Made by a program: the position numbers and the translations under genes
The notes under the pieces: generated by a model
Databases searched by the model: none
Told to the model about the DNA's origin: nothing
The model's input: only the letters and a program-made list of their open reading frames with translations
Shown here: positions 16,170 to 25,049 of the stretch, piece by piece
Layout: each line of letters opens with the position of its first letter
How positions within the stretch are numbered: position 1 is the stretch's first letter
NCBI GenBank assembly: GCA_947498845.1
Contig: CANMLX010000001.1
Span: 124,001 to 188,000, forward strand
Source of the DNA: an uncultured Flavobacteriaceae bacterium
GTDB taxonomy: Bacteria > Bacteroidota > Bacteroidia > Flavobacteriales > Flavobacteriaceae
Direction: 5' to 3'
Length of the DNA: 64,000 bases

Positions 16170-19025
16170 TTATAAGTTATTAATTGTCCATGAAACATAA
16201 TATTGCGAACCAATTAAACCAGTTCCTAATGCAGTAAAATATTCATCTCCTAGTAGATTTGTAGCTCCTGCTTTAAACGTAGATTTTAAAAATTTAGGCA
16301 GTTTATAGCTAATTTGAGCATCTAAAACGTGGAATGCAGGTACTTCTCCTGTTACAAACGATGCCTCCCAAATATAATTATCACTCCATCTCCAGGCGAC
16401 ATTAAATCCAAAGTTTTTAAATAAGTTGGTATTTCCAAACGATGCTTTAACTTTATGTTCTGGTGTATTAAAGTTTGTTTGGAAATCTGGGTTTGCATCA
16501 CGATCAAAATCTAATTTGGTATAGGTGTAATTCATCCCTAAATCGTAATTACCAAAAACTTTTGTAGTTACTCCAATAGCACCTCCATATGAACTTACAT
16601 CGGCAGTGGTATTTGTATAGGCTCTATAGGCTTGGAAATCATCATTCGCCAATGCAATAACAGATAATGGTGTTGGTGTACCTCCTACATCTGTTGTTTG
16701 AGTTAATTGTACATCGCCATAGAAAGGGTTAACAACATCTACAGTTGTTATAAAATCTTTATATTGATTTATATAGGCGCTTAAATCAATGATGATTTTA
16801 TTTAGCTTACCTCGATATCCTAATTCGAAAGAACTTACCTGTTCTGGTTTAACAATTCCTGGATTTGCTGTTCTTAAATCTGCAGGATTTTGCGAGGTAG
16901 AAAATTGAGTAACAGAACTTCTTGTGAAAGAATTATTATAAGCACCTTGACCGTCATACTCATAGCTATTTGATCCTAATATTTGAGCTCCTGTTTGCGA
17001 CAATTCGTTTAATGGATTGTCTGTAGAAGCAACTCTTATGTCTCTTTGCGGGTTGTCTGGAGCACTTCCTAATAAAACAATAGGACCAACATTAAAGCCT
17101 ATATATAATGCTTGTGTATCAGGATTTCTAAATCCTGTTTGGAAAGAGGCTCTTAGGTTGTGATTCTTATCTTGTCCTATATTATATCCTAATGAAATTC
17201 TAGGAGAGAAGAACGCATCAAATAATTCTGATTTGTCATAACGCATTGATGCCGTTAATTTTAAACGCTCATCTTCTAAAAATTTCTTTTGTAATTGTGT
17301 GTATAAACCAACTTCAGAATAAGGAATTTCACTTAACCTATCGGTGTATATCGAACCAAAGGAGTTAAGCACATATTTTCTGTAAGAACCACCAACTTGA
17401 ATTTCTGCCCAATCAATTAAATGCCCAAAGTTATAATTAGCATCTGAATGATAAATTTTAGATTCATCTCTAAACTTACTACCACTTAAAACATCAGGAT
17501 CGTTTATTACTCTATTAAATGCTGCTTCAAACTCAGGTGTGCCTGGTTGAAGCATATCTCTGTCTGCAAATTTTCTAGCTTCTGCATGAGCCTGATTTGC
17601 ATCAAGACCACCCAAAGTACCTTGTATAAAAGCACCAGAATATTGCCCAAACCAGTCATTATCTGATTTCCACTGCCTGTTAACGTTTACACCAGTAAAG
17701 ACCAAATCGTAGGAATCTCCAGCATTATCAGCAGTTACATAACCTCTTATAAAGAAGTTGTCGTTTTTAAGTTCGATTTTGTGTTGTTGTAAAAAGAAAT
17801 TATTGATAGAATATCTATTCGATCCTTGATAAATCGTAGATCCAGAACCTATTTTACCCACATATTGTATCTCAAAATCATTACCCCAAGGTCTGTAATA
17901 TAAGCCCCAATCTGCTTTAATACTTTCTGCATTATAATTTGTTAAATCGGTTTCTGCATAACCAGTTCTACTCACATCAACATCAGGTAAAAGATTTGCT
18001 AATGCTGGATTAGGTAGTTGACTCAAAAATGCTGGACTTTCTGCTACGGTTCTTAAATTAGTACTTACAATTTCACCGTAAGTATTTATACCATCGTAGT
18101 TTAAATCGTTTTCTCTTGTGCTGTTTTTAATAGCAAATCCATTTCTGTCTTTACCTCCTGTATTATTTGCTGCCCAATCCGTACCCTGTAAGTAACTGAA
18201 GTTTACTTTAGCTGCAAATTTGTCACTAAATTTGTTTGCAACTCGTATACCATAATCTTTATAGAAATTATCTCCAGATACTTCTTGGGATGTCACCCCT
18301 GCTTTGTAGTAAACACTAATGCCGCCGTGGTCAAAAGGGTTTTTACTGCGCATAAACAGAATACCGTTAAAGGCATTTGCGCCATATAGTGCAGAAGCGG
18401 CTCCTGGTAAAAGTTCTACACTTTGCACATCGGTTTCTATCATTCCTAATAAATTTCCTAAGGGGAAGTTAAGTGCAGGTGCAGCATTATCCATTCCATC
18501 TACTAATTGCATAAAACGTGTATTGGCAAATGTTGCAAACCCTCTAGTATTAATGGATTTAAAAGTTAAACTGTTAGTGTTAATATCCACACCTTTAAGT
18601 GCTTCTAAACCATCATAAAATTCTGGTGCAGCTGTATTTTTAATCTCTTTTAAGCTAAAGCGCTCTACAGTAACAGGGGACTCAAAGATGCGTTCAGGCG
18701 TTCTTGACGCCGAAATAACCACTTCGTCTAAGGCTGTTCCTTCTTTTAAAACGATATCAAGCTTTAAGTTGGTGGATGTTATTTCTTTATTTACAGTTTC
18801 GAAACCTAAACTACTAACTTGGATGTAAAATGGAGGGTTTTGATTTGTGGTTAATTTAAAACCTCCATCAAAGTTAGTCGCAGCACCTACTGTTGTATTA
18901 ACAATAATAATATTTGCTCCAGGTATAGGTAACCCACTATCGTCTTTTACTGTACCTGAAATTGTTGTTTGTGAATAAGCGAAACTACAAAGTAGTGACG
19001 CTATAAATAGTATAATTTTTTTCAT
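16170..19025 (-). CDS. TonB-dependent outer-membrane receptor
   Basis: A 951-residue receptor. In order: signal peptide (to about residue 18), a carboxypeptidase-D-like regulatory domain (TISGTVKDDSGLPIPGANII… about 21-95), a TonB-box-like segment (EVVISASRTPERIFE), the plug domain (ALKGVDINTNSLTFKSINTR, VQSVELLPGAASALYGANAF), then a long 22-strand-type barrel ending in a tyrosine/tryptophan-rich strand (GSQYYVSWTINNL). It would import a ligand across the outer membrane using TonB energy. Its only partner is the SGNH lipoprotein 12 bp downstream; there is no SusD. Ligand unknown; a lipid or ester product is inference from the partner. Confidence 0.93.
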   Translation of the reverse strand: MKKIILFIASLLCSFAYSQTTISGTVKDDSGLPIPGANIIIVNTTVGAATNFDGGFKLTTNQNPPFYIQVSSLGFETVNKEITSTNLKLDIVLKEGTALDEVVISASRTPERIFESPVTVERFSLKEIKNTAAPEFYDGLEALKGVDINTNSLTFKSINTRGFATFANTRFMQLVDGMDNAAPALNFPLGNLLGMIETDVQSVELLPGAASALYGANAFNGILFMRSKNPFDHGGISVYYKAGVTSQEVSGDNFYKDYGIRVANKFSDKFAAKVNFSYLQGTDWAANNTGGKDRNGFAIKNSTRENDLNYDGINTYGEIVSTNLRTVAESPAFLSQLPNPALANLLPDVDVSRTGYAETDLTNYNAESIKADWGLYYRPWGNDFEIQYVGKIGSGSTIYQGSNRYSINNFFLQQHKIELKNDNFFIRGYVTADNAGDSYDLVFTGVNVNRQWKSDNDWFGQYSGAFIQGTLGGLDANQAHAEARKFADRDMLQPGTPEFEAAFNRVINDPDVLSGSKFRDESKIYHSDANYNFGHLIDWAEIQVGGSYRKYVLNSFGSIYTDRLSEIPYSEVGLYTQLQKKFLEDERLKLTASMRYDKSELFDAFFSPRISLGYNIGQDKNHNLRASFQTGFRNPDTQALYIGFNVGPIVLLGSAPDNPQRDIRVASTDNPLNELSQTGAQILGSNSYEYDGQGAYNNSFTRSSVTQFSTSQNPADLRTANPGIVKPEQVSSFELGYRGKLNKIIIDLSAYINQYKDFITTVDVVNPFYGDVQLTQTTDVGGTPTPLSVIALANDDFQAYRAYTNTTADVSSYGGAIGVTTKVFGNYDLGMNYTYTKLDFDRDANPDFQTNFNTPEHKVKASFGNTNLFKNFGFNVAWRWSDNYIWEASFVTGEVPAFHVLDAQISYKLPKFLKSTFKAGATNLLGDEYFTALGTGLIGSQYYVSWTINNL

Positions 19026-19185
19026 ATTTCAATTAGTTTAAGTAGGAATACTATTAAAAGCAGTAAGAGCTTCGTGTTAAAAATATGAAAAAATTATGCA
19101 TGCATAGTATAGATTCTAAAAAAAAGTGTAAAATAAATACGGTTTTAGTAAAAAAACACTTAAAAATTAAGATAATTTCATTTTG

Positions 19186-19217
19186 AAGGGGTTTAAATTC
19201 AATAACTTAAACCCCTT
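19186..19217 (-). terminator. terminator downstream of glmS
   Basis: A perfect 11-bp stem AAGGGGTTTAA / TTAAACCCCTT (19186-19196 with 19207-19217), 10-nt loop. On the minus strand it comes 29 bp after the glmS stop. The U-tract is interrupted (TTCAAAATG), so it is a fair rather than ideal terminator. Confidence 0.7.
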
Positions 19218-19245
19218 TAAAATTTTGCTGTTTTATTTTAAAAAT

Positions 19246-21093
19246 CTATTCTACAGTAACAGATTTTGCTAAGTTTCGTGGTTGATCCACATTTTTATCC
19301 AGCATTACTGCTATATGATACGATAGTAATTGAAGCGGAATTGTAGTTAATAGCGGGGAAAGCGATTCAAGTGTTTCTGGAACTTCAATAACATGATCTG
19401 CTAATTCCCTAACTATAGTATCTCCTTCTGTAATAACTCCAATAATTTTTCCTTTTCTGGACTTTATTTCTTGAATATTGCTTACAACTTTGTCGTAGTG
19501 CTCTGCTTTAGTTGCTATTACAACAATGGGCATATTTTCATCTATTAAGGCAATAGGCCCATGCTTCATTTCGGCAGCTGGATACCCTTCTGCATGGATA
19601 TAAGAAATTTCTTTTAATTTTAATGCGCCTTCTAGAGCTACAGGGAAGTTGTATCCTCTGCCTAGATATAAAAAGTTAGTAGCATCTTTATAAATGTCTG
19701 ATACTAGTCTTATATGAGCGTCTGACTCTAAAGCTTTTTCTACTTTTTTAGGAATCATTTCTAATTCTAATAAGTGACGTCTAAAATCTGAACTGGATAT
19801 TGTGCCTTTAGCTCGTGCTAAACGTAATGCTATTAACGATAATACGGTAATTTGTGTTGTGAACGCTTTTGTTGAAGCAACGCCAATTTCTGGTCCTGCA
19901 TGCGTATATGCTCCTGCATCTGTTTCTCTAGCTATAGAGGAGCCAACAACATTACATACACCAAATACAAATGCGCCTTTAGATTTGGCCAATTTAATGG
20001 CGGCTAATGTGTCTGCAGTTTCTCCAGACTGAGAAATTGCAATTAAAACATCATCTTCTTTAATAACGGGGTTTCTATATCTAAATTCTGAGGCATATTC
20101 TACTTCTACAGGGATTCTAGCTAAATCTTCAAAAATGTATTCCGCTACAAGTCCTGCATGCCAAGATGTACCACATGCAACAATAATAACACGGTTAGCA
20201 TTTAAGAACTTTTTCATGTTATCTTCAATACCAGCCATTTTTATAATGCCTTCATCTCTTAAAAGACGACCACGATACGTATCAGTTATTGCTTTAGGTT
20301 GCTCATGAATCTCTTTAAGCATAAAATGATCATAACCGCCTTTTTCAATTTGTTCAAGGTTTAATTGAAGTTCTTGAATATGAGGGGCTACTAGCGAATC
20401 ATCTTTTATTTTTCTAATTTTAATTGCTTTGTGAAATCTAATAATAGCCATTTCTTCATCTTCAAGGTATATGGCATTTTTAGTATATTCTATAAATGGC
20501 GAAGCGTCACTGGCAATAAAAAACTCATCATCTCCAATACCAACAGCTAATGGACTACCTAAACGCGCTACAACAACTTCCTCTGGCTTGTTTTTATCGA
20601 ATACTGCTATGGCATAAGCGCCTACTACTTGATTAAGCGCTATTTGCACTGCTTTGCCAAGTTTTACGTTTTCTTTGGTTTTTACTTCTTCAATAAGATT
20701 TATTAGAACCTCAGTATCTGTATCTGATTTAAAAGTATAACCTCTTTTTATCAATTCTTGTTTTAAGGAATCGTAATTTTCAATAATTCCATTATGAATT
20801 ATAACGAGATTACCAGAATTGGAAACATGAGGATGTGAGTTAACATCATTAGGTACACCATGGGTGGCCCAACGTGTATGTCCTATGCCAATATTCCCTG
20901 TTTTGGTAATTTGATTCTCTACTCTGGCTTCTAAATCGGAAACTTTCCCTTTGGTTTTAGATACTTTTAAATCTGTACCATCAAAAAGCGCAATGCCTGC
21001 ACTGTCGTAGCCACGATATTCTAGTCGTTTAAGACCTTCTATAACTATAGGATATGCGTCTCTATGTCCAATGTATCCAACTATTCCACACAT
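19246..21093 (-). CDS. glmS: glucosamine-fructose-6-phosphate aminotransferase
   Basis: A 615-residue GlmS, which makes glucosamine-6-phosphate from fructose-6-phosphate and glutamine, the first step to peptidoglycan and LPS amino sugars. The N-terminal glutaminase has the nucleophile Cys2 in MCGIVGYIG, and RWATHG and HNGIIENY follow. Two SIS domains cover about 290-460 and 465-600 (ACGTSWHAGL, SQSGETADTLAA, GRGYNFPVALEGALKLKEISY, EMKHGPIALI). It ends in LAKSVTVE, the conserved catalytic tail. It starts 5 bp after the DUF4270 gene. I see no glmS ribozyme sequence upstream, as expected outside Firmicutes. Confidence 0.97.
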   Translation of the reverse strand: MCGIVGYIGHRDAYPIVIEGLKRLEYRGYDSAGIALFDGTDLKVSKTKGKVSDLEARVENQITKTGNIGIGHTRWATHGVPNDVNSHPHVSNSGNLVIIHNGIIENYDSLKQELIKRGYTFKSDTDTEVLINLIEEVKTKENVKLGKAVQIALNQVVGAYAIAVFDKNKPEEVVVARLGSPLAVGIGDDEFFIASDASPFIEYTKNAIYLEDEEMAIIRFHKAIKIRKIKDDSLVAPHIQELQLNLEQIEKGGYDHFMLKEIHEQPKAITDTYRGRLLRDEGIIKMAGIEDNMKKFLNANRVIIVACGTSWHAGLVAEYIFEDLARIPVEVEYASEFRYRNPVIKEDDVLIAISQSGETADTLAAIKLAKSKGAFVFGVCNVVGSSIARETDAGAYTHAGPEIGVASTKAFTTQITVLSLIALRLARAKGTISSSDFRRHLLELEMIPKKVEKALESDAHIRLVSDIYKDATNFLYLGRGYNFPVALEGALKLKEISYIHAEGYPAAEMKHGPIALIDENMPIVVIATKAEHYDKVVSNIQEIKSRKGKIIGVITEGDTIVRELADHVIEVPETLESLSPLLTTIPLQLLSYHIAVMLDKNVDQPRNLAKSVTVE

Positions 21094-21098
21094 AAGTT

Positions 21099-22886
21099 TT
21101 ATTTTTTGGGTTCTGTAAAAAAGACTTCAAGTTTTATTTTTTTATTTTCACTAGATGCGTCACTACCATGTAAAATTGTACCTCTGGGCGTTATTGTTGA
21201 TACAGACGGAACACCAGTTACATTTTTGTCTTCATTTAAAATTTTGTGGCTAGTACTTATGTTAACATTGTTTATAATTGCAAGTCCTAACTTAGCATTG
21301 TCTGCATCGTTTATAAGTATGTTATTTAAGTGATCAGTGACTTTTAATTTATATCTAGCAATACCATCTTCGTCTTTAATTCGTCTTCCTAGACTAAAAA
21401 TATGCGAATTTAATGGGCTAGAATCAATTCTAGAAATATCATTTGAGTAATCTGGTATTGGTGTATTGTTTTCTAGATTATACATATACAACCTGTCATA
21501 TTGACTATGGTCTTCTCCATTTGGTCTTTTAGGGAGTGTGGACATTACTTCATCTTCATAGACAATAATATGTGCTTCGTTAATTAATTGTTTAAGTTGG
21601 AATTGGCCATTTACTTTATCTAACTCATTGCCTTCTTCATCTGTTTTTCTAAATGTTTTTTTAAAGCAATCTAATTCGGTTGTTGAGATAATTATTGGAT
21701 CTCCATTTGCATTTTCGCCACAATTACATTCCACAATATTTTGTTCATCAAATAATTTTATAACTCCCATAGAACCTTTGGTGCCTTTTAGATAAAGTGT
21801 AGGGTCTCCAGATAATGTATCACCATTTTGTAAGTTAACTTTATCATAATTGTTAGTAAAGTTATTTAGAATATTTCCTGAGAAATTTAAAACGAAGTTA
21901 GATTGTTTTTCATCTTCAGAATAATAGATGGTCAAACTAGCAGTGCTTGCAGCTAGGTTTAGGAGAATCATACTTCCATCATTATTTATAGACTCGGCTT
22001 TAAAATAAATGCCTCTAAAATAATTTATAAAGTTGTTGACATTGCTTAACTCTGGACTTCCTCCTTTGTCTAAAATTAAACTTTTCCAAAATGCTATTTT
22101 ATCTGGACTGTCAACACTACTTTCCTTTTTTGATATAGGATCCCATTCTTTTGTAAGGTTTATTCTTAAAGCTGGTGGTGCAATTGCTGTTTGCGTATCA
22201 TCACCAGTACCAATAGTGGTTTTAATAATGTTGGCGCTTGGAGTAAATTCAGGGATTTCATAAATTTTGAAATCTTTATTGTTATCAAAATTTATTTCAT
22301 CGGTTTCTGTTAATGCGAAATTATCTGTAGTGGATGCATCGTCTGGTTTAGAATAATAGCTTTGCGTTTCATTAATTGAGCTATTTGGATTAAAATTCCT
22401 TAAAAAATAAGTATTTTGATAGATAGAGAGTTTTATAGGTTTAGGGGTTTCGTCTGTATATAAAGAGTCTAACTTATAAACTGGATTCCCGTCGTTATCA
22501 ACTTCTGTTTGAGTACTAAAATATGGAATAGTTACAACAACAGAGTCTAGTACTGGGTTGTCTCCAAAATTAATATCATTAGTTCCAGTTGGAGAAGTTG
22601 GAGAAGGGCTAACCTGCATAACAATACTGGCTGTTGTTTGTCCGTAAGCAGGATCATTATAAACACCTAATAGGTTTGATGTGTGTCCATTTACTTGAAC
22701 CGAGTTTAATACCTTATTGTAAGCGATTATTGAATAATCGTCTTTAACAAGGCCATTAAAATTAAAATTTTCTTCACCCAAAACATCGCTGTCTATAGAG
22801 CTAAAATCCTTGTCGCAAGCAATTATGGTAAAGATTATAAAGGTGAAAAAACAAAAATATGTAAGTGGTTTGAATGTATTTTTCAT
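21099..22886 (-). CDS. DUF4270 lipoprotein
   Basis: A 595-residue lipoprotein of the DUF4270 family known from Bacteroidota. The signal peptide ends in TIIAC (Cys24) followed by DKDF, an acidic surface-export-like signal. The mature protein is rich in beta structure (repeated YDRLYMYNLENN, LDSVVVTIPYFSTQTE, SLTIYYSEDE patterns). It is located between the glycogen-synthase-like gene (24 bp upstream) and glmS (5 bp downstream), and this tight spacing implies one transcript. The function of the family is unknown; its setting suggests a role with cell-surface carbohydrate. Confidence 0.85.
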   Translation of the reverse strand: MKNTFKPLTYFCFFTFIIFTIIACDKDFSSIDSDVLGEENFNFNGLVKDDYSIIAYNKVLNSVQVNGHTSNLLGVYNDPAYGQTTASIVMQVSPSPTSPTGTNDINFGDNPVLDSVVVTIPYFSTQTEVDNDGNPVYKLDSLYTDETPKPIKLSIYQNTYFLRNFNPNSSINETQSYYSKPDDASTTDNFALTETDEINFDNNKDFKIYEIPEFTPSANIIKTTIGTGDDTQTAIAPPALRINLTKEWDPISKKESSVDSPDKIAFWKSLILDKGGSPELSNVNNFINYFRGIYFKAESINNDGSMILLNLAASTASLTIYYSEDEKQSNFVLNFSGNILNNFTNNYDKVNLQNGDTLSGDPTLYLKGTKGSMGVIKLFDEQNIVECNCGENANGDPIIISTTELDCFKKTFRKTDEEGNELDKVNGQFQLKQLINEAHIIVYEDEVMSTLPKRPNGEDHSQYDRLYMYNLENNTPIPDYSNDISRIDSSPLNSHIFSLGRRIKDEDGIARYKLKVTDHLNNILINDADNAKLGLAIINNVNISTSHKILNEDKNVTGVPSVSTITPRGTILHGSDASSENKKIKLEVFFTEPKK

Positions 22887-22910
22887 AGATAATTTAAGAT
22901 GATTTTTGTT

Positions 22911-23720
22911 TTAGCTTAAAACTTCAGAGTTGAAAAACTCAGTATAAGCTTCGCCAAATTCATCTTTACTTTTATATTCCATTGTAGGCTTGTTCGAATC
23001 TTTGATATACGTTTCTAAAGCTTCGGGTAACTCTTGAGAGCCTACAATTAATGCATCAGAGTAATCCACAGCAACTTTCATTAAATTATTGTAAGACGGT
23101 TCTTCTAATGTTTTAATAGCGTCTTCTCTTATGTTGTCAAATTTAATCTTATTGAGCATATCTTTGTTTAACGTATTGTTAAAACTTTGATTGTAGACAG
23201 AAGTTACTATTTTGCTTTCGTTAAATAAGGGTTCATCTTTGTAATATTCTTTTAAATAAAGAGGTAGTAAAGATGCCAGCCACCCGTGAACGTGAATAAT
23301 ATCTGGAGACCAATTTAATTTTTTTACAGTTTCGATAACGCCTTTCGCAAAAAATATAGCACGCTCATCATTATCACTAAATAACTCACCGTTTTCGTTT
23401 GTGAGCGTGGCTTTGCGTTTAAAATATTCGTCATTATCAATAAAGTAAACTTGAATACGCTCTTTAGGTATTGAAGCAACTTTTATAATTAAAGGCATGT
23501 CTAAGTCGTTAATAACTAAGTTTATACCTGACAATCTAATGACTTCGTGCAGTTGGTGTCTTCGCTCATTAATATTGCCGTATCGTGGCATAAATATTCT
23601 TATTTGCCCGCCTTGTTGATTAACCATTCTGGGTGCTTCAAACGACATTGAAGAAATTTCAGTCTCTGGTAAATAAGGCACTACTTCAGATGATACGTAC
23701 AATATCCTCTTATCTTTCAT
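22911..23720 (-). CDS. glycogen/starch-synthase-like protein, N-terminal domain only
   Basis: A 269-residue protein with the GT5 N-terminal domain (ILYVSSEVVPY at residues 6-16, then FMPRYGNINERRH, LSGINLVINDL, FSDNDERAIFFAKGVIE, SPDIIHVHGWLASLLPLYL). True GlgA proteins are ~480 residues and carry KTGGL after SEVxP to bind ADP-glucose. Here the motif is replaced by LPETEISSMSF, and the whole C-terminal glycosyltransferase domain is absent although the reading frame ends normally. It is therefore unlikely to be an active glycogen synthase. It is the first gene of the unit with DUF4270 and glmS and is divergent from panC. Confidence 0.85.
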   Translation of the reverse strand: MKDKRILYVSSEVVPYLPETEISSMSFEAPRMVNQQGGQIRIFMPRYGNINERRHQLHEVIRLSGINLVINDLDMPLIIKVASIPKERIQVYFIDNDEYFKRKATLTNENGELFSDNDERAIFFAKGVIETVKKLNWSPDIIHVHGWLASLLPLYLKEYYKDEPLFNESKIVTSVYNQSFNNTLNKDMLNKIKFDNIREDAIKTLEEPSYNNLMKVAVDYSDALIVGSQELPEALETYIKDSNKPTMEYKSKDEFGEAYTEFFNSEVLS

Positions 23721-23758
23721 ATATAGATTGCTTTTGGAAATTCAAAATAAAAAACACG

Positions 23759-23766
23759 CAAAAGTA
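23759..23766 (-). promoter_or_regulatory. candidate -7 box (TACTTTTG) of the glgA-like/DUF4270/glmS unit
   Basis: The minus strand reads TACTTTTGCG, matching TAnnTTTG, 39 nt upstream of the ATG at 23720, in the 109-bp divergent spacer shared with panC. Confidence 0.4.
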
Positions 23767-23796
23767 CAAAAATTATGCTAATTCCCTGTAAAATCT

Positions 23797-23804
23797 TAAG
23801 TTTG
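23797..23804 (+). promoter_or_regulatory. candidate -7 box (TAAGTTTG) of panC
   Basis: TAAGTTTGCA matches TAnnTTTG and lies 26 nt before the panC start, 30 bp from the opposing -7 box of the divergent unit, so the two promoters may interfere. No clear -33 box. Confidence 0.4.
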
Positions 23805-23829
23805 CAACCGTTAATTTTTTATTAAAATA

Positions 23830-24681
23830 GTGGAAGTTTATACAGAAAAAGACAAATTAAGGAAGGCACTTAACGTTTTTAAATTGAAAAAAAATTCAAT
23901 TGGAATGGTGCCTACCATGGGAGCGTTGCATGAGGGACACCTTCAATTAGTTATTAAAGCTCTTGAAAATAACGATAAAGTTGTTGTGAGTATTTTTGTA
24001 AATCCTACTCAATTTAACAATAAAGAAGATTTAGTGAAGTATCCAAGAACTCTAGAAAAGGATGTGGCGCTATTGAAAACAGTTGATAAAGATGCTATTA
24101 TAGTGTATGCGCCAACTGTTGAAGATATATACGAAAGTAATACAATTGCTGAAAAATTTGATTTTGATGGTCTGGAGTTTGAAATGGAAGGTGCGTTTAG
24201 AGATGGGCATTTTGATGGTGTTGGAACTATTGTAAAACGTTTTTTTGAAATAGTAAAGCCAGATGATGCTTATTTTGGTGAAAAAGATTTTCAACAGTTG
24301 CAAATTATTAAAAAATTAGTCGAAAAATATAAGCTTCCAGTTAAAATAACAGGGTGTAAAATACATAGAGAATCTAACGGTTTAGCTATGAGTTCCAGAA
24401 ATACCAGGTTAAAACCAGAGTATAAAGATGCAGCACCATTTATTTATAAAACGTTAAAAGCTGCCAAAATAAAATTTGGCACAAAAAGTGCTAATAAGGT
24501 TACGGAATGGGTTGAAAATCAATTTAAGAATCATGACTTATTAGAGCTTGAATATTTTAAGATTGCAGACATAAAAACCTTAAAGCCAATAACAAGAAAA
24601 TCAAGTAAAAAAATGTATAGGGCCTTTGTTGCTGTATACGCAGATGATATTAGATTAATAGATAATATCGCGTTAAATTAA
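23830..24681 (+). CDS. panC: pantothenate synthetase
   Basis: A 283-residue PanC that condenses pantoate and beta-alanine using ATP (pantothenate and CoA pathway, cytoplasm). The nucleotidyltransferase motif is [12 protein letters not shown] (His34 and His37), followed by [21 protein letters not shown] and MSSRNTRL, all family signatures. The start is GTG at 23830, because no ATG lies between it and the first conserved block; translation [14 protein letters not shown] fits family N-termini. panD follows after 13 bp, giving the beta-alanine supply. Confidence 0.95.
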   Translation: MEVYTEKDKLRKALNVFKLKKNSIGMVPTMGALHEGHLQLVIKALENNDKVVVSIFVNPTQFNNKEDLVKYPRTLEKDVALLKTVDKDAIIVYAPTVEDIYESNTIAEKFDFDGLEFEMEGAFRDGHFDGVGTIVKRFFEIVKPDDAYFGEKDFQQLQIIKKLVEKYKLPVKITGCKIHRESNGLAMSSRNTRLKPEYKDAAPFIYKTLKAAKIKFGTKSANKVTEWVENQFKNHDLLELEYFKIADIKTLKPITRKSSKKMYRAFVAVYADDIRLIDNIALN

Positions 24682-24682
24682 T

Positions 24683-24690
24683 TACCTTTG
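24683..24690 (+). promoter_or_regulatory. possible -7 box (TACCTTTG) abutting panD
   Basis: TACCTTTG is a full match to TAnnTTTG, 4 nt before the panD ATG and just after the panC stop. Transcription from it would give a leaderless panD mRNA. The same octamer precedes uvrC and gltB. Chance occurrence within an operon is possible. Confidence 0.3.
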
Positions 24691-24694
24691 TTGC

Positions 24695-25045
24695 ATGCAA
24701 ATACAAGTAGTAAAATCTAAGATTCATAGAGTTAAATGTACAGGTGCAGAACTCAATTATATAGGGAGTATAACCATTGATGAGGACTTAATGGATGCTG
24801 CTAATATTATACAAGGAGAGAAGGTTCAGATAGTGAACAATGATAATGGTGAACGTTTAGAAACATACTGTATACCAGGGCCGCGTAAAAGTGGCGAAAT
24901 AACCTTAAATGGAGCTGCGGCTAGAAAGGTGTCTATTGGAGACACTTTAATATTAATTACTTACGCATTTATGGGTGTCGAAGAAGCGAAAGTGTTTAAA
25001 CCTTCTTTGGTGTTTCCCAATGAAGTTACCAATTTATTAAAGTAG
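24695..25045 (+). CDS. panD: aspartate 1-decarboxylase (pyruvoyl enzyme precursor)
   Basis: A 116-residue PanD proenzyme that makes beta-alanine from aspartate. The self-cleavage site is Gly24-Ser25 in YIGSITID, where Ser25 becomes the pyruvoyl group. Lys9 ([11 protein letters not shown]) and the [10 protein letters not shown] and [18 protein letters not shown] blocks match the family. Length is standard. It lies between panC and the UPF0104 gene with gaps of 13 and 4 bp. Confidence 0.97.
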   Translation: MQIQVVKSKIHRVKCTGAELNYIGSITIDEDLMDAANIIQGEKVQIVNNDNGERLETYCIPGPRKSGEITLNGAAARKVSIGDTLILITYAFMGVEEAKVFKPSLVFPNEVTNLLK

Positions 25046-25049
25046 ATAT

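Noticed and set aside
21094..21110. glmS ribozyme upstream of glmS
   Set aside because: Only 5 bp separate glmS from the upstream gene, and no ribozyme core is recognisable.
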